From positions 1-35,098 of the forward strand of contig JAHLFE010000109.1 in assembly GCA_018884035.1 (NCBI GenBank): 35,098 bases of DNA, read 5' to 3'. Of the stretch, positions 27,901-35,098 are shown piece after piece (the stretch's first letter is position 1; every line of letters begins with the position of its first letter). Source of the stretch: Candidatus Anaerobiospirillum pullicola. Its GTDB lineage: Bacteria > Pseudomonadota > Gammaproteobacteria > Enterobacterales > Succinivibrionaceae. The notes under the pieces were generated by a model that did no database searches, was not told the DNA's origin, and saw only the letters and a program-made list of their open reading frames with translations. The translations under genes and the position numbers were made by a program.

Positions 27901-28497
27901 GAGAGCAAGGACGTTATCGCTGTTGCCAATGCGAGCAGAGACGGTGGTGATAACGGTATTGGTAAAGATATCGGTGTAAGGATCTAAGATCACTGCCTGA
28001 CCGTTATCGGCGGCCATGGCAGCTTTGTACCATGGGCGGGCCTCGGTCACTAAGAAAGCATCGCCGTCCCAATAGGTGGGAGAGATAATTTGCCCATTGA
28101 TGGAAGCGTAGATGTCGATACGCATGTCCGATTGCTTATCGCGCAGCTCTTCCTCAGTTTGCTTCATCCACAGGTCAAAGGCGGCGCGGCCACCATCAGG
28201 GTCGGTAGCGTGCTCTTGGAGGTAGATGTCGGCGTAATGCGCCATGAACTCGACGAATTGCTTTTGCTTTTCAAATTCCTCTTGTAAGGAGGAGTCGAGG
28301 CGCTGCACGACTTCATAGCCGACGGCGTTAGAGTTGGAGAGGATGTTCTCGCGCATCAGATAGAGCGAAGCGATGGAGAACACCGAGAAGATCATGAACA
28401 GGAGGGTGCCATAGGAAAAGATGAGCTTCTTCGCTTTGCGCGTGCGGGTGCGCATGAGCGAGGTCGCTCCAGATGTGGCAGATTTGTTGTTCAGCAT
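24922..28497 (-). CDS. Hybrid sensor histidine kinase with dCACHE-like sensor and long Ala-rich tail
   Basis: 1191 aa. TM1 at about 25-48; a large periplasmic region (about 50-310) with dCACHE-like features (YWDGDAFLVTEARPWYKAA, GQAVILDPYTD); TM2 at about 310-330; a PAS-like region at about 345-460. Then come HisKA with H498 in FFANMSHDMRTPLNG, the ATPase domain with N-box NNLVSNSLKYS and G-boxes DTGIGM and GTGLGMSIV, and a receiver with D831 (ILMDMRMPKMDG) and a K in SKPLD. The last 295 or so residues are Ala/Thr/Ser/Gln-rich low complexity with (AQ)n and poly-Ala runs, beyond the usual end. It is the input of the HPt/HD-GYP relay. ATG at 28497; the ATG at codon 15 is an alternative. Confidence 0.92.
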   Translation of the reverse strand: MLNNKSATSGATSLMRTRTRKAKKLIFSYGTLLFMIFSVFSIASLYLMRENILSNSNAVGYEVVQRLDSSLQEEFEKQKQFVEFMAHYADIYLQEHATDPDGGRAAFDLWMKQTEEELRDKQSDMRIDIYASINGQIISPTYWDGDAFLVTEARPWYKAAMAADNGQAVILDPYTDIFTNTVITTVSARIGNSDNVLALDLYLESASQSSTFASLVSENYCFYLVDNKGTVILYYTPFNANYAQIQRYVNSFFDTHVKNRNPNKIVGEPITDLIGEKRNVFTAYNPETGWYTIATTLYSDILFNYHMISNLFLLMVVIFIIIEVWMVWREYHLSSQIETTNEALKVLGNSYQIILRVNFKLGTFTTLKAPDIMRLRLASRNNFDDLISVFSDIVLPESWNNFYKNFSLNHLRNLASLSIRDFGHDYQLKLNNDNRYKWFNARILFDESLDLDESIICFKIIDEEKITELEEHQLLTDALESAKKNEESKNVFFANMSHDMRTPLNGIIGLCQIGMNHLKSKDIDHLPDVFKKMTTASHQLLALVDDILEVARPQMESKLTLAPFDIVHEIKENIDVFKVNASQQGKKVNLFFDVRHQVVIGDAAKLRQILNNLVSNSLKYSHPGCVVNVNIREILHLHKPSFMVEVSDTGIGMDREFLKKIFNPYSREQRLSSVQGTGLGMSIVKNVVNIMGGDIKVKSTVNVGTTFTINLPFRLADDITAAQVQKQLQSESSGDLSLGDSKGSTAVSDSASEQALSADDRLDSQGKAFMDNFSLAGLNILIVEDNQLNMEIACDILGMKGVKLTCAWDGLQAVEIFTSHPAFTYDAILMDMRMPKMDGCEASSTIRASNKEDAKTIPIIACTANAFTEDIAATQSAGMNAHVSKPLDFTVLEHVLAKVIANRADFRKLVSIRAQNASTSAAAAAAAAAAAGQNLPSVSHHEGADATSNIKSNSAETATTAAANSDHDTNAATQGAIGTTGATHGPHSHGMSLSSGHSGRDVHSELNALRQATKEAQAQAKEAQAQAQAQAQSSQATAAQQATAATTANAGAGTGAGADTTLSPAVAATTAVDSTPQSLSAGYSTAAALASMTTAFTQHSTHASALAPEEVHTADGPESADPAAPAATTSAAATNTATPTAAAVATAYDDDESSKAKLFSRPSKAIRRPQMSVRSQLRHHASAVEDVDKGK

Positions 28498-28913
28498 AGT
28501 GCCGTCTTTTCCTTAAGGAACCCGCAGCGTTTGGAATTGGGGAGGGCTATCACGTCGCGGAGGCTGAGCAGGGTGAGGAAAACTGTTAGCTTAGCAGTGA
28601 CATGTTAGAGGCATAAAGATAAATACAGGTTCAGTTAGGGTAGTGTGGGTGTGATGCGGGCACTTCCCTTGGGCTCATGAGCACAGGGGCACATAACGCC
28701 AGCTGGTCTCAATGAGAGCTATATGGCCAACTAATCTTTAGAGGCAGCGGTTACAGTCGGTGCTCTGTGAGCGTTGCCTATAGGTTAATCTTCAGAGAAG
28801 ATAACTCTTGTCGATTATAGCACCTGATAGAGATGCTGAAAGGGGGAAAGCGGAAGACGCCTCACGAATTGGCATTAAAGTGGAGCGCAAGTCGCAGGGC
28901 AGGGCAGAGATTG

Positions 28914-29050
28914 GGCTCTCCTCAGAGTTTGGTGGATATGGCCCCAACACTACTCCAAGGTTGGTCACGCTAAACGCCATCACATGGGGGCTCATGCTTG
29001 ATCGCAGGGCGCTGCTGCTTTTTGGCAGCCACCAAACTCTGAGTAGAGCC
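28914..29050 (+). mobile_element. MITE family A, copy 1 (137 bp)
   Basis: The ends are 22-bp terminal inverted repeats with a single mismatch (GGCTCTCCTCAG...GTTTGGTGG, right end GGCTCTACTCAG... in reverse). The element is flanked by an exact 8-bp direct duplication AGAGATTG (28906-28913 and 29051-29058). It has no coding capacity. The GGCTCT termini with 8-bp duplications resemble the ISL3 family of insertion sequences, so an ISL3-type transposase elsewhere may have moved it (inference). Confidence 0.9.
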
Positions 29051-29291
29051 AGAGATTGCTCCTTCAGTCTACGTGAGAGCTGTTAGGGCAAAAACAGAGC
29101 CACTCTTTGTAGAGAAGCCCTCTCAGCAGAGCGACTGTGTACCAGCGCGCAAGAGGGGTGAGAACTTTTAGCGATAAGCGAACCTCTGCGTAGAGGTGAT
29201 TTAGCGCTACTCCCAAAGGAGAGCCCAAAGGAGGTAACTGCCTACAATCAGGTGTTTTACCCTGAGAGTGGGTGGGGGTTACGGCGTTACT

Positions 29292-29372
29292 CTCGAGATA
29301 AGGCGCCGTTAGGCGCTTTTTAGGTTACCTACCTTGCACTTAACCCTGCCGCCGTTACTTATGAGATCACTT
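29292..29372 (+). repeat. REP-like core plus family-B end
   Basis: CTCGAGATAAGGCGCCGTTA, then GGCGC (29294 on), matches the core of the 135-bp tandem units at 7230-7590. Downstream, GCCGTTACTTATGAGATCAC at 29351-29370 is the reverse complement of the left end of the family-B elements at 10491 and 15491. The other family-B end is not recognisable here, so this is a partial or decayed copy. Confidence 0.55.
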
Positions 29373-29642
29373 GTTCCTTGCTTGATGTCAGGGACAAAGA
29401 GGTCGTAGAACAAAGAACTGGGCATGACAGCCGCTTATGTAGCGTAGCGCAGACCATGCTTGGTCAAGCTCTTAGCAGATTATAAGCAGGTTCTGAGCAG
29501 GTGGTGCTGACTCTACAAGGAGTAGCACCTCTGCGGTTATTGCTGATATTGCTGACCATAATGCTCTCTTCAGAGCTGGCTTACTATTGCCGCACAACAC
29601 CGGCAATCTTGCGGGGGCGGTGAGGGCCGTGGTGGGACAGCG

Positions 29643-29648
29643 TATAAT
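29643..29648 (+). promoter_or_regulatory. Possible -10 box of the parA-like gene
   Basis: A perfect TATAAT lies 114 bp before the TTG start. No acceptable -35 at 16-18 bp. Confidence 0.35.
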
Positions 29649-29761
29649 GAGACAGGAAGCGTCGCTTATCCTGTGTCCTTTCTTGCCACAGTTGGGCGAT
29701 GGGTGAATGGTAACAGCGCGTAGACGTCGTGTCTGTGCCACTACATGTTTGAGGTGTTTCT

Positions 29762-32317
29762 TTGAGCGCGGCAGCCAATTCAGTTGTACTGGCCATTGCC
29801 AACCATAAAGGCGGCGTGGGTAAAACCTCTACCGCCATGAATCTCGCGTGTGCCTTTGCTGGCACCCGCCGCTCCGTGCTCTTAGTCGATTTAGACCCGC
29901 AAGGTTCTGCTACTGTCTCTATGCTTAGGGAGCGTCCCACCTCTTTTATTAGCTCCGGTAACGCCCTCATTCAAGGCACCAGCCTTGTGCCGTGCATCAA
30001 GCACTTTCCTCAGTTGCGTTTTGATCTGCTACCTGCCTCAGACGACCTCACTGCTTTTTGTGTCAATAAGCACTCCAGCCCGCATAAAGAGCTCTTACTG
30101 CGTGCGGCCTTTGCCCCGCTACGCCAGATCTACGACGTCATTATCATTGACTGCCCACCGGCCCTCAATCTTCTCACCATTAATGCGCTCTGTGCGGCCG
30201 ACGAGCTCATTATCCCGCTGTCCTGTGAGTTTTTTGCCGTTGAGGGGTTAGGATCGCTTTTACGTTTGTTTGAGCGCCTCAAGATCGAGGGCAAGAGCAA
30301 AGTCCATTTTATGGGCATTGTGCGTACCCTTTTTGATAAGGGTGAAACCCTCTCTCAAAAGATCTCGCAAGACCTCAAGCTCAGTTTTGGCCCGCTGATC
30401 TTTACCACGATTATCCCTTATACCTCGCGTATTAGTGAGGCTCCTTCCATTGGTCGTCCTGTCATTTTGTATGATAAGTCCTCAATTGGCGCCCGTGCGT
30501 ACTTGAGCTTAGCCGGTGAGATCCTTACCCGCTTAGATCAGCTGCCAAGCACGACACCGCATCCACAACAGGCGCAAGATGTGGCTGTAAAGAGCAAGGC
30601 GGTCTCGGCTGGTACTTACGTCACCAGTCCTATTCCGCGTGCCCACACGTTCTCTGGTGATGCAGTGCAGGCACAGCGCTTAGGCGAAAAAATGGCAGAG
30701 ACTGCGGCAGAAGTGGCAGCGGCGATTCGGCGGATTAGGGCAAACAAGCCCGAGGTGCACACGACAGAGTTAGTGCTCTCTGCGTTTCGCCATGTGCAAG
30801 CACAGGTTAATGCGGTGGCGGCAGCTGATGGGACGCTGGAGGCTGATCTGAGCGCTGCAACGCCATTGTGGCAGCCACAGGCTGCCGCTGCAGCACCTAT
30901 GCAGACACCTGTACAGGCCTCTGCGATGGCGGCGGCCGTGGCCATACCAGCAGAGTCAGTAGCAGCGGTAGCTGCGGTAGCAGAGAGGGCGCCAGCTCCG
31001 CAGTCTGAAGTAGAAACAGCGCCAACTGTTACCTCTAAGGTACAGCCTCCAGTTACAGATACAGCGCCAGCGACTGAGCCGGTGGCTGTTGCGGAGCATG
31101 GTTCGGCACGTGCTGATGCTTTAGAGCAAGAGCTGCAAGCGCAGTTACAGGCTCTGTCGCAACTTAAAGTGGGTATCACTGCTACTCGCAGTGCAACTGC
31201 ATCGCCAGTAGCATCTGTTGACAATGACCTTAACGCAGTCCCTGAGGAAAGTGGTGCAGGACAAAGCGTTGCTGTTACTACCCCTAATCCTGTCCCTGTT
31301 AAGGCACCGGTAGCATCATTACAGCCACCCGCACCGCAGGTGGAGCCAATCGCGACGGCTGCGTCAGCCCCTGAGCAGGTCGTGACGCCTAATGCACCTG
31401 AGATAGCTTCTGATCCTGTACAAGATGATACTGAGGATGTGCACTCGCCACAGGTGGTAAAAGCACGACTGCAACGACTGCTGACGCAAGTGCAAGCTAA
31501 ACAGCAACGAGCATCCTTACCACCGGAAATTAGTGCGGCGCAGGCCGCTGCGGCCAATGCTGCCGCTGCGGCAATACTGCAAAGACCAGAGAGCGTGGTC
31601 TTACGCCCTGAGGTGCCACGTGAGGTGGCTGAGGCTTTAACACCGGCGGCGGAGTCGATTTCACCTGACTTTACAGCGGGGCATGTGGAGCTTGTGGGGA
31701 CTGATCAGGAAGAGCTGCGGCCTGAGATTGCAGCGACAGCTCCACTGACAGAGCCTGTTCCGCTGACAGCGCCTGTCTCTGTCCCTGAAGTGGCTCCACT
31801 GACCGCTGCTTCTGCTGCAGCTACAGCGACTGCACCCGCTCCTGAGATGTCTGCTCCGCTAAATTCTGCTGTTTGGGCAGCAGCGGCCACGGAAAATGCC
31901 TCTACAGTGGAGAGAGTTGAGAGAGTGGAGAGTGGGGAAAGTGAGATCGACTTCTCGGCCGATCAACTCTTGCAAGAGGTGGCGGATATGCCAGGGGAGC
32001 GAGCTGAGAACTTAGCGCCGCAATGGTCTGGGGAGCACTTTGCCTCGCAGGCGGCTGAGGCGGCGCTCCAAGCGGTGCTCGCGGATATGATGAGCATGGC
32101 GCTTTCTGAGGATCTTAATGTGGGGACGGGTGACTCTGATTTTGATGCTGTGGCTGATGCTGTGACTGCTACTACTGTGACGACTAAGGCAGAGCCGGTA
32201 AGGAACCCTGTACCTGTAAGTGGTGTGGAGAAGCAGGCGCAGGCTGCTCTTAAGGCTACGACTCAAGCTGCAGCGGCGCGCTTACAAAATGCGGCACCTG
32301 AGAATCCAGAGCTCTAA
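29762..32317 (+). CDS. ParA/Soj-family ATPase with a long low-complexity C-terminal tail
   Basis: Residues 1-262 form a complete ParA-type ATPase: deviant Walker A HKGGVGKTS (15-23), DLDPQGSA (43-50), and Walker B IIIDCPP (127-133). Such ATPases position DNA or protein cargo along the nucleoid. Residues 263-851 are Ala/Pro/Val/Thr/Glu-rich and predicted disordered, with short helical patches (about 300-340, 580-620) and a more structured acidic end (DFSADQLLQEVADM, AALQAVLADMMSMALSED). A normal Soj ends near 260. No parB or parS follows, so this is more likely an orphan positioning protein than the chromosome partition gene. The start is TTG at 29762, with GAGGTG at 7-nt spacing. Confidence 0.85.
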   Translation: MSAAANSVVLAIANHKGGVGKTSTAMNLACAFAGTRRSVLLVDLDPQGSATVSMLRERPTSFISSGNALIQGTSLVPCIKHFPQLRFDLLPASDDLTAFCVNKHSSPHKELLLRAAFAPLRQIYDVIIIDCPPALNLLTINALCAADELIIPLSCEFFAVEGLGSLLRLFERLKIEGKSKVHFMGIVRTLFDKGETLSQKISQDLKLSFGPLIFTTIIPYTSRISEAPSIGRPVILYDKSSIGARAYLSLAGEILTRLDQLPSTTPHPQQAQDVAVKSKAVSAGTYVTSPIPRAHTFSGDAVQAQRLGEKMAETAAEVAAAIRRIRANKPEVHTTELVLSAFRHVQAQVNAVAAADGTLEADLSAATPLWQPQAAAAAPMQTPVQASAMAAAVAIPAESVAAVAAVAERAPAPQSEVETAPTVTSKVQPPVTDTAPATEPVAVAEHGSARADALEQELQAQLQALSQLKVGITATRSATASPVASVDNDLNAVPEESGAGQSVAVTTPNPVPVKAPVASLQPPAPQVEPIATAASAPEQVVTPNAPEIASDPVQDDTEDVHSPQVVKARLQRLLTQVQAKQQRASLPPEISAAQAAAANAAAAAILQRPESVVLRPEVPREVAEALTPAAESISPDFTAGHVELVGTDQEELRPEIAATAPLTEPVPLTAPVSVPEVAPLTAASAAATATAPAPEMSAPLNSAVWAAAATENASTVERVERVESGESEIDFSADQLLQEVADMPGERAENLAPQWSGEHFASQAAEAALQAVLADMMSMALSEDLNVGTGDSDFDAVADAVTATTVTTKAEPVRNPVPVSGVEKQAQAALKATTQAAAARLQNAAPENPEL

Positions 32318-32404
32318 TCTCAGCGGTGACGTAACCTCTGGGAGGTAGCCCAGACATTACCCCCTTGCCACTACCATATGGAGGACATATGGAGGAGATG
32401 AGCT

Positions 32405-32439
32405 GACGTCGAGGAGTGGAGGCTGATTTTTCTCAAACC
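32405..32439 (+). repeat. 35-bp repeat, copy 1
   Basis: Shares about 30 of 35 positions with 34970-35004, including CTGATTTTTCT.AAACC. About 20 bp further on, both copies carry a small hairpin of the type ACCCT..AGGGT. Confidence 0.7.
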
Positions 32440-32587
32440 TTGTGGATCTACCGACGACTAACCCTCAAGGGTAAGTGATAGCCTTAAAGCTTGGGCCCCC
32501 CATCTCAAGCTGCAATGTGGGGGCTATAGTTTAGAGGTTTACAGCAGAAACAGCTTATTTATCAGGAAAAATAAATGCGAGCCAACT

Positions 32588-32630
32588 GCCTGATGTCAGA
32601 GGTGCTTACACTCGCAGGCTTTTCTTTTTT
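32588..32630 (+). terminator. Possible terminator of the parA-like gene
   Basis: A weak 5-bp stem GCCTG/CAGGC with a 22-nt loop, followed by a strong T-rich run (TTTTCTTTTTT), 270 bp after the stop. The long loop makes this uncertain. Confidence 0.35.
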
Positions 32631-32796
32631 GCCTAGTGCACCTGACTTAAGAGCTGACGGCATTTAAGGCTATCATGCGTGCCCCGTCTAAAGTAAAGAT
32701 AGGCTCAGGCGCGCCTGCACCTTTTATCTCAGGGTGGGGCATTTATCAACACTCAACACTCAACCTTTCAGTTGTCCTCGCTGCGCCCACAGTGCC

Positions 32797-33999
32797 TTAG
32801 TTTGCCTCTGTCACCTGCTTATTATCAGTACTGTGGTGGGGGCCAATCGCCATGAGGTCACGCCGCGTGGTAAACAGTAACAAGGCACTAACCGAGGTCA
32901 GCACCGCAAGGAAGATAAAGACCCCCTTAAGACTAAAGGTTGAGGCAATAAAGCCTAAGCAAGCTGGGCCTAACAGCAGTCCGATGTAGCCACAAATCGA
33001 AACAAAGGAAATGGCGGGAATCAGCGGCATTTTGTTTTGCGCTCCCGCAGCTGAGGTAGCCAGTGGACTGATATTGGACATGCCACAGCCAATAGCAAAG
33101 AAGCCCAAGGTAATGACGTAGATGTTAGGGAAGACCACCATAATGATCATGCCTACGACCATGAGCAAGGCACCGTAAAAGGTAAAGTGGTATGGCCCCA
33201 AGATGCGCAGAATCGGCCGTGAGTAAATGCGGCATAAGAGCATGCACGCGGAGACAATGCAGTAGCCAAACGAGGCAAAGTTGAGGGGCACATCGGCCTC
33301 GGTGGTGACGTATAAGCCTGACCAATCCAAGATGGCGCCACCTACCATGTAAGTAAAGCCCACTATGATGGCCAAGGAGATAACCGGCTGCACCGGACGG
33401 ACAAAGGTACGATTCTCGCGCTTGTCTTGGCTCTTGATGTCGATGATCACGGGAATGTAGTACACGCAGGCGATGTAGATAACCGCGATCATACTCAGGA
33501 TGGAAATGGCAGGAGACAGCGCAATGGTGAGCAAGAAGAGCATCATGAGGGCACCTACAACCTCACCTAAGGAGTAGTAGGCAAAGAGTACCGACAGGAG
33601 CATAAGGTGGTACTTCTTTTCGATGTAGGCACCAAAGACGTTAATGGCTACCTCTAAGCAGCCTAAGGAAGCACCAAAGACCACCAGCGCGCATAAGACC
33701 ACCACATATGACGGCATGAGCGCTAAGAGGCAAATAGAGATGGCGGTAGTGGTGGTGGAAAGGGCGTAAGTAAACTTAAAGCCAGCATGCTGGAGCAGAA
33801 TACCCGAGAGGGTCATACCGCTTACTGAGCCAATACCAAAGCTTAAGACGAGCAGGCTAATAGCTTCGGTGGACAACTGCAGCTCGCTTTTAATGATGGG
33901 GATGAGCGGAGCCCAGCAGGCAACGGCAAAGCCGGATAAGAAGTAGCCCACACGCGCTACATAGACCTGATGACGTGCCGACATCTTGCGTCTGCGCAT
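32797..33999 (-). CDS. Major facilitator superfamily transporter (YbjJ/fucose-permease-like)
   Basis: A 400-aa inner-membrane protein from the ATG at 33999, which has GAGG at 8-nt spacing. A GTG at 34077 would add 26 Arg-rich residues with no membrane character and is less likely. There are about 12 hydrophobic segments in two blocks of six, with a charged central loop (DIKSQDKRENRTFV). FGASLGCLEVAINVFGA and YYSLGEVVGAL resemble the YbjJ and FucP-type branch of the superfamily. Substrate unknown; sugars or other small solutes are typical. It stands alone, convergent with the parA-like gene. Confidence 0.85.
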   Translation of the reverse strand: MRRRKMSARHQVYVARVGYFLSGFAVACWAPLIPIIKSELQLSTEAISLLVLSFGIGSVSGMTLSGILLQHAGFKFTYALSTTTTAISICLLALMPSYVVVLCALVVFGASLGCLEVAINVFGAYIEKKYHLMLLSVLFAYYSLGEVVGALMMLFLLTIALSPAISILSMIAVIYIACVYYIPVIIDIKSQDKRENRTFVRPVQPVISLAIIVGFTYMVGGAILDWSGLYVTTEADVPLNFASFGYCIVSACMLLCRIYSRPILRILGPYHFTFYGALLMVVGMIIMVVFPNIYVITLGFFAIGCGMSNISPLATSAAGAQNKMPLIPAISFVSICGYIGLLLGPACLGFIASTFSLKGVFIFLAVLTSVSALLLFTTRRDLMAIGPHHSTDNKQVTEAN

Positions 34000-34682
34000 A
34001 ACGAGACCTCGACCATTCCCAACACAATTACGAGACAAAAGCCTTGAAGGTGCTCTGAGCGTGCGTTTTGGGGGCACGTTTAGAGGATAGGTAGATTAGG
34101 GCGCTCAGCATAGCCTAAGCATGGTTTGCTCTCAAGAGATGGCCGCAAATTTTGTGGAGAGCACAGTGGTGTGTGTCAATGCCCAGTGATGATTAGTGAG
34201 AGCGTACAAGCTGTTTTGGCGCATCTTAATCACCATAAGGAACGAGGTTATGACTTTCTGTGTTTTGCTTTCCTTTTTAGGTTCGTAGGTGTGCTCTATT
34301 GCCTCTCCTGAATATGACAGCGCTACCTTAAGTGAGCGCCAGCAAGCCCCTTACCTTCAAGATAGCTGCACCACCAGCCTCTGCGCTGCGTCTCTTGCAG
34401 TGTATCGCGCCTAGCTTGGCAAGGCATGGCATGAGTCTCTGTGCTTTGAGAGCGTTTTCCCCTTTGCTCCTGCAGAGTATTTTCCCCCTATGTATTGGCT
34501 TAGAATCGGCCTTTGAGGTGGGTTTAATCACCATTGATGCAAAAACCTAATAAGATCATCAAGCGTCGCTACCGCGACTTATCTCTAAGGTAGATTAATG
34601 GCAAGTAGCTTTGCACACACATGGGGGAAAACGCCCTCTGTGCTTTACACCGTAGCCCACGGCACTCACCCCAAAGAATCCG

Positions 34683-34817
34683 GGTTCTCCTCAGAGTTTG
34701 GTGGTTACCAAAAGCAGCATCGCCACTGAGCCAAGCAGCTGGCCCATGTGATGGATTTTGGCGTGACCAACCTTGAGATAGTGTTGTAGCCACATCCACC
34801 AAACTCTGAGGAGAGCC
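34683..34817 (-). mobile_element. MITE family A, copy 2 (135 bp, inverted)
   Basis: Inverted relative to copy 1 at 28914. It has the same 22-bp terminal inverted repeats (left GGTTCTCC..., right GGCTCTCC... in reverse; one mismatch) and is flanked by an exact 9-bp duplication AAGAATCCG (34674-34682 and 34818-34826). Internal blocks such as CCCATGTGATGG and GCGTGACCAACCTTG match copy 1 in reverse complement. Two unlike target duplications show two independent insertions. Confidence 0.9.
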
Positions 34818-34833
34818 AAGAATCCGCCTTAAG

Positions 34834-34869
34834 CCAAAAGCAAAAGGGCAGTGCCGTAGCCCTGCCCTT
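34834..34869 (-). terminator. Minus-strand Rho-independent terminator
   Basis: On the minus strand AAGGGCAG and CTGCCCTT form an exact 8-bp stem with a 10-nt loop, followed by TTTTGCTTTTGG. It implies a minus-strand gene ending to the right of, or near, the window edge. Confidence 0.7.
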
Positions 34870-34969
34870 GTACTGAGTTCTTTTGCTGCTAAGCGCTGCG
34901 CTTAGTGCCGAGCGCCGTCGCTTGCGCTTACGCCTTAAGCGTGGCTGACATCACCAGAGGTGACAGCCA

Positions 34970-35004
34970 GATGTCGGGGAGTTGAGTCTGATTTTTCTGA
35001 AACC
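34970..35004 (+). repeat. 35-bp repeat, copy 2
   Basis: Second copy of the repeat at 32405, same orientation (GATGTCGGGGAG...CTGATTTTTCTGAAACC). Confidence 0.7.
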
Positions 35005-35098
35005 GCTAATATACGGCCTTTACCTTAGGGTAGATGCCCTTACTGGTATTGATCACGGGTAAGGCTGAAGCTGCAAAGCTGAGCAAAAACACATCTAA

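Larger units (their letters stand above)
28498..29761. other. Long gene-free region between kinase and parA-like gene
   Basis: There is no supportable gene in 1264 bp. Contents: a family-A MITE with target duplications (28906-29058), a REP-like core with part of a family-B end (29292-29372), and a perfect TATAAT at 29643. Frames on both strands here are short and lack ribosome binding sites. The promoter of the divergent kinase gene should also be here. Confidence 0.6.
32318..32796. other. Gap between parA-like and convergent MFS gene
   Basis: No gene. Contains a perfect hairpin CCATATG-GAGGA-CATATGG (32374-32392), a 35-bp repeat shared with 34970, a GC-rich inverted repeat near 32495-32523, a possible terminator and the palindrome CAGGCGCGCCTG (32706-32717). 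Confidence 0.5.
34000..35098. other. Gene-free right end of the window
   Basis: No supportable gene in 1.1 kb. Contains MITE family A copy 2 with target duplications, a minus-strand terminator for a gene beyond the window, and the second copy of the 35-bp repeat. Short frames at 34126 and 34332 have no ribosome binding site or protein-like features. Confidence 0.6.

Noticed and set aside
29472-29741. 89-codon minus-strand frame upstream of the ParA gene
   Set aside because: No ribosome binding site; covers the probable promoter region of the ParA gene.
30616-31557. 313-codon minus-strand frame antisense to the ParA tail
   Set aside because: Open because of GCN-rich codons on the other strand; no start signal or domain.

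Overview
The window looks like chromosomal DNA of a gammaproteobacterium. It carries an apt-dnaX pair as in enteric bacteria, biosynthetic SpeA and SpeB, a PotF-type putrescine-binding protein, a Gph-type phosphatase, type II NADH dehydrogenase and an HPt phosphorelay. Very Ala/Pro/Gln-rich disordered tails on otherwise ordinary proteins and long repeat-filled intergenic gaps suggest a host-associated lineage such as the Succinivibrionaceae (Aeromonadales). That placement is inference only.

Layout. 1-2554: the 3' part of a type I restriction-modification locus (hsdM, cut by the window edge, overlapping hsdS). 2802-6957, minus strand: gph, speB and speA; speA-speB make putrescine from arginine via agmatine. 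6958-7761: repeat-filled gap with three 135-bp tandem units. 7762-15493: apt, dnaX and a 1565-codon gene whose C-terminus resembles the alpha-binding domain V of the DNA polymerase III tau subunit. 15988-20439: a small unknown gene, ndh with an Ala/Pro tail, and a degenerate EAL + HDOD regulator. 21205-22350: potF, an orphan periplasmic putrescine-binding protein. 23046-28497, minus strand: a hybrid sensor kinase, a stand-alone HPt protein and a REC-HD-GYP response regulator, together a complete phosphorelay ending in a probable cyclic-di-GMP phosphodiesterase. 29762-32317: an orphan ParA-type ATPase with a tail of about 590 residues. 32797-33999, minus strand: an MFS transporter. 34000-35098: no gene seen; it holds a MITE copy and a terminator pointing left.

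Most unusual points. (1) The tau protein appears to be split into two genes in the same reading frame. They are separated by 327 bp with six in-frame stops (counting the dnaX stop codon) and a MITE-like element, and a second copy of that element abuts the 3' end of the second gene. (2) dnaX has an A10 tract followed by a GGGG/CCCC hairpin, where a -1 shift would make a 392-residue gamma-like product. (3) A second, clear MITE family has near-perfect 22-bp terminal inverted repeats and intact 8-9 bp target duplications at both copies. (4) There are several further repeat families: 135-bp tandem units with a REP-like core, a 115-bp direct repeat pair, and an 18-bp tandem repeat inside a possible 31-codon gene between speA and speB.

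No rRNA, tRNA, CRISPR array, transposase or integrase gene was seen.
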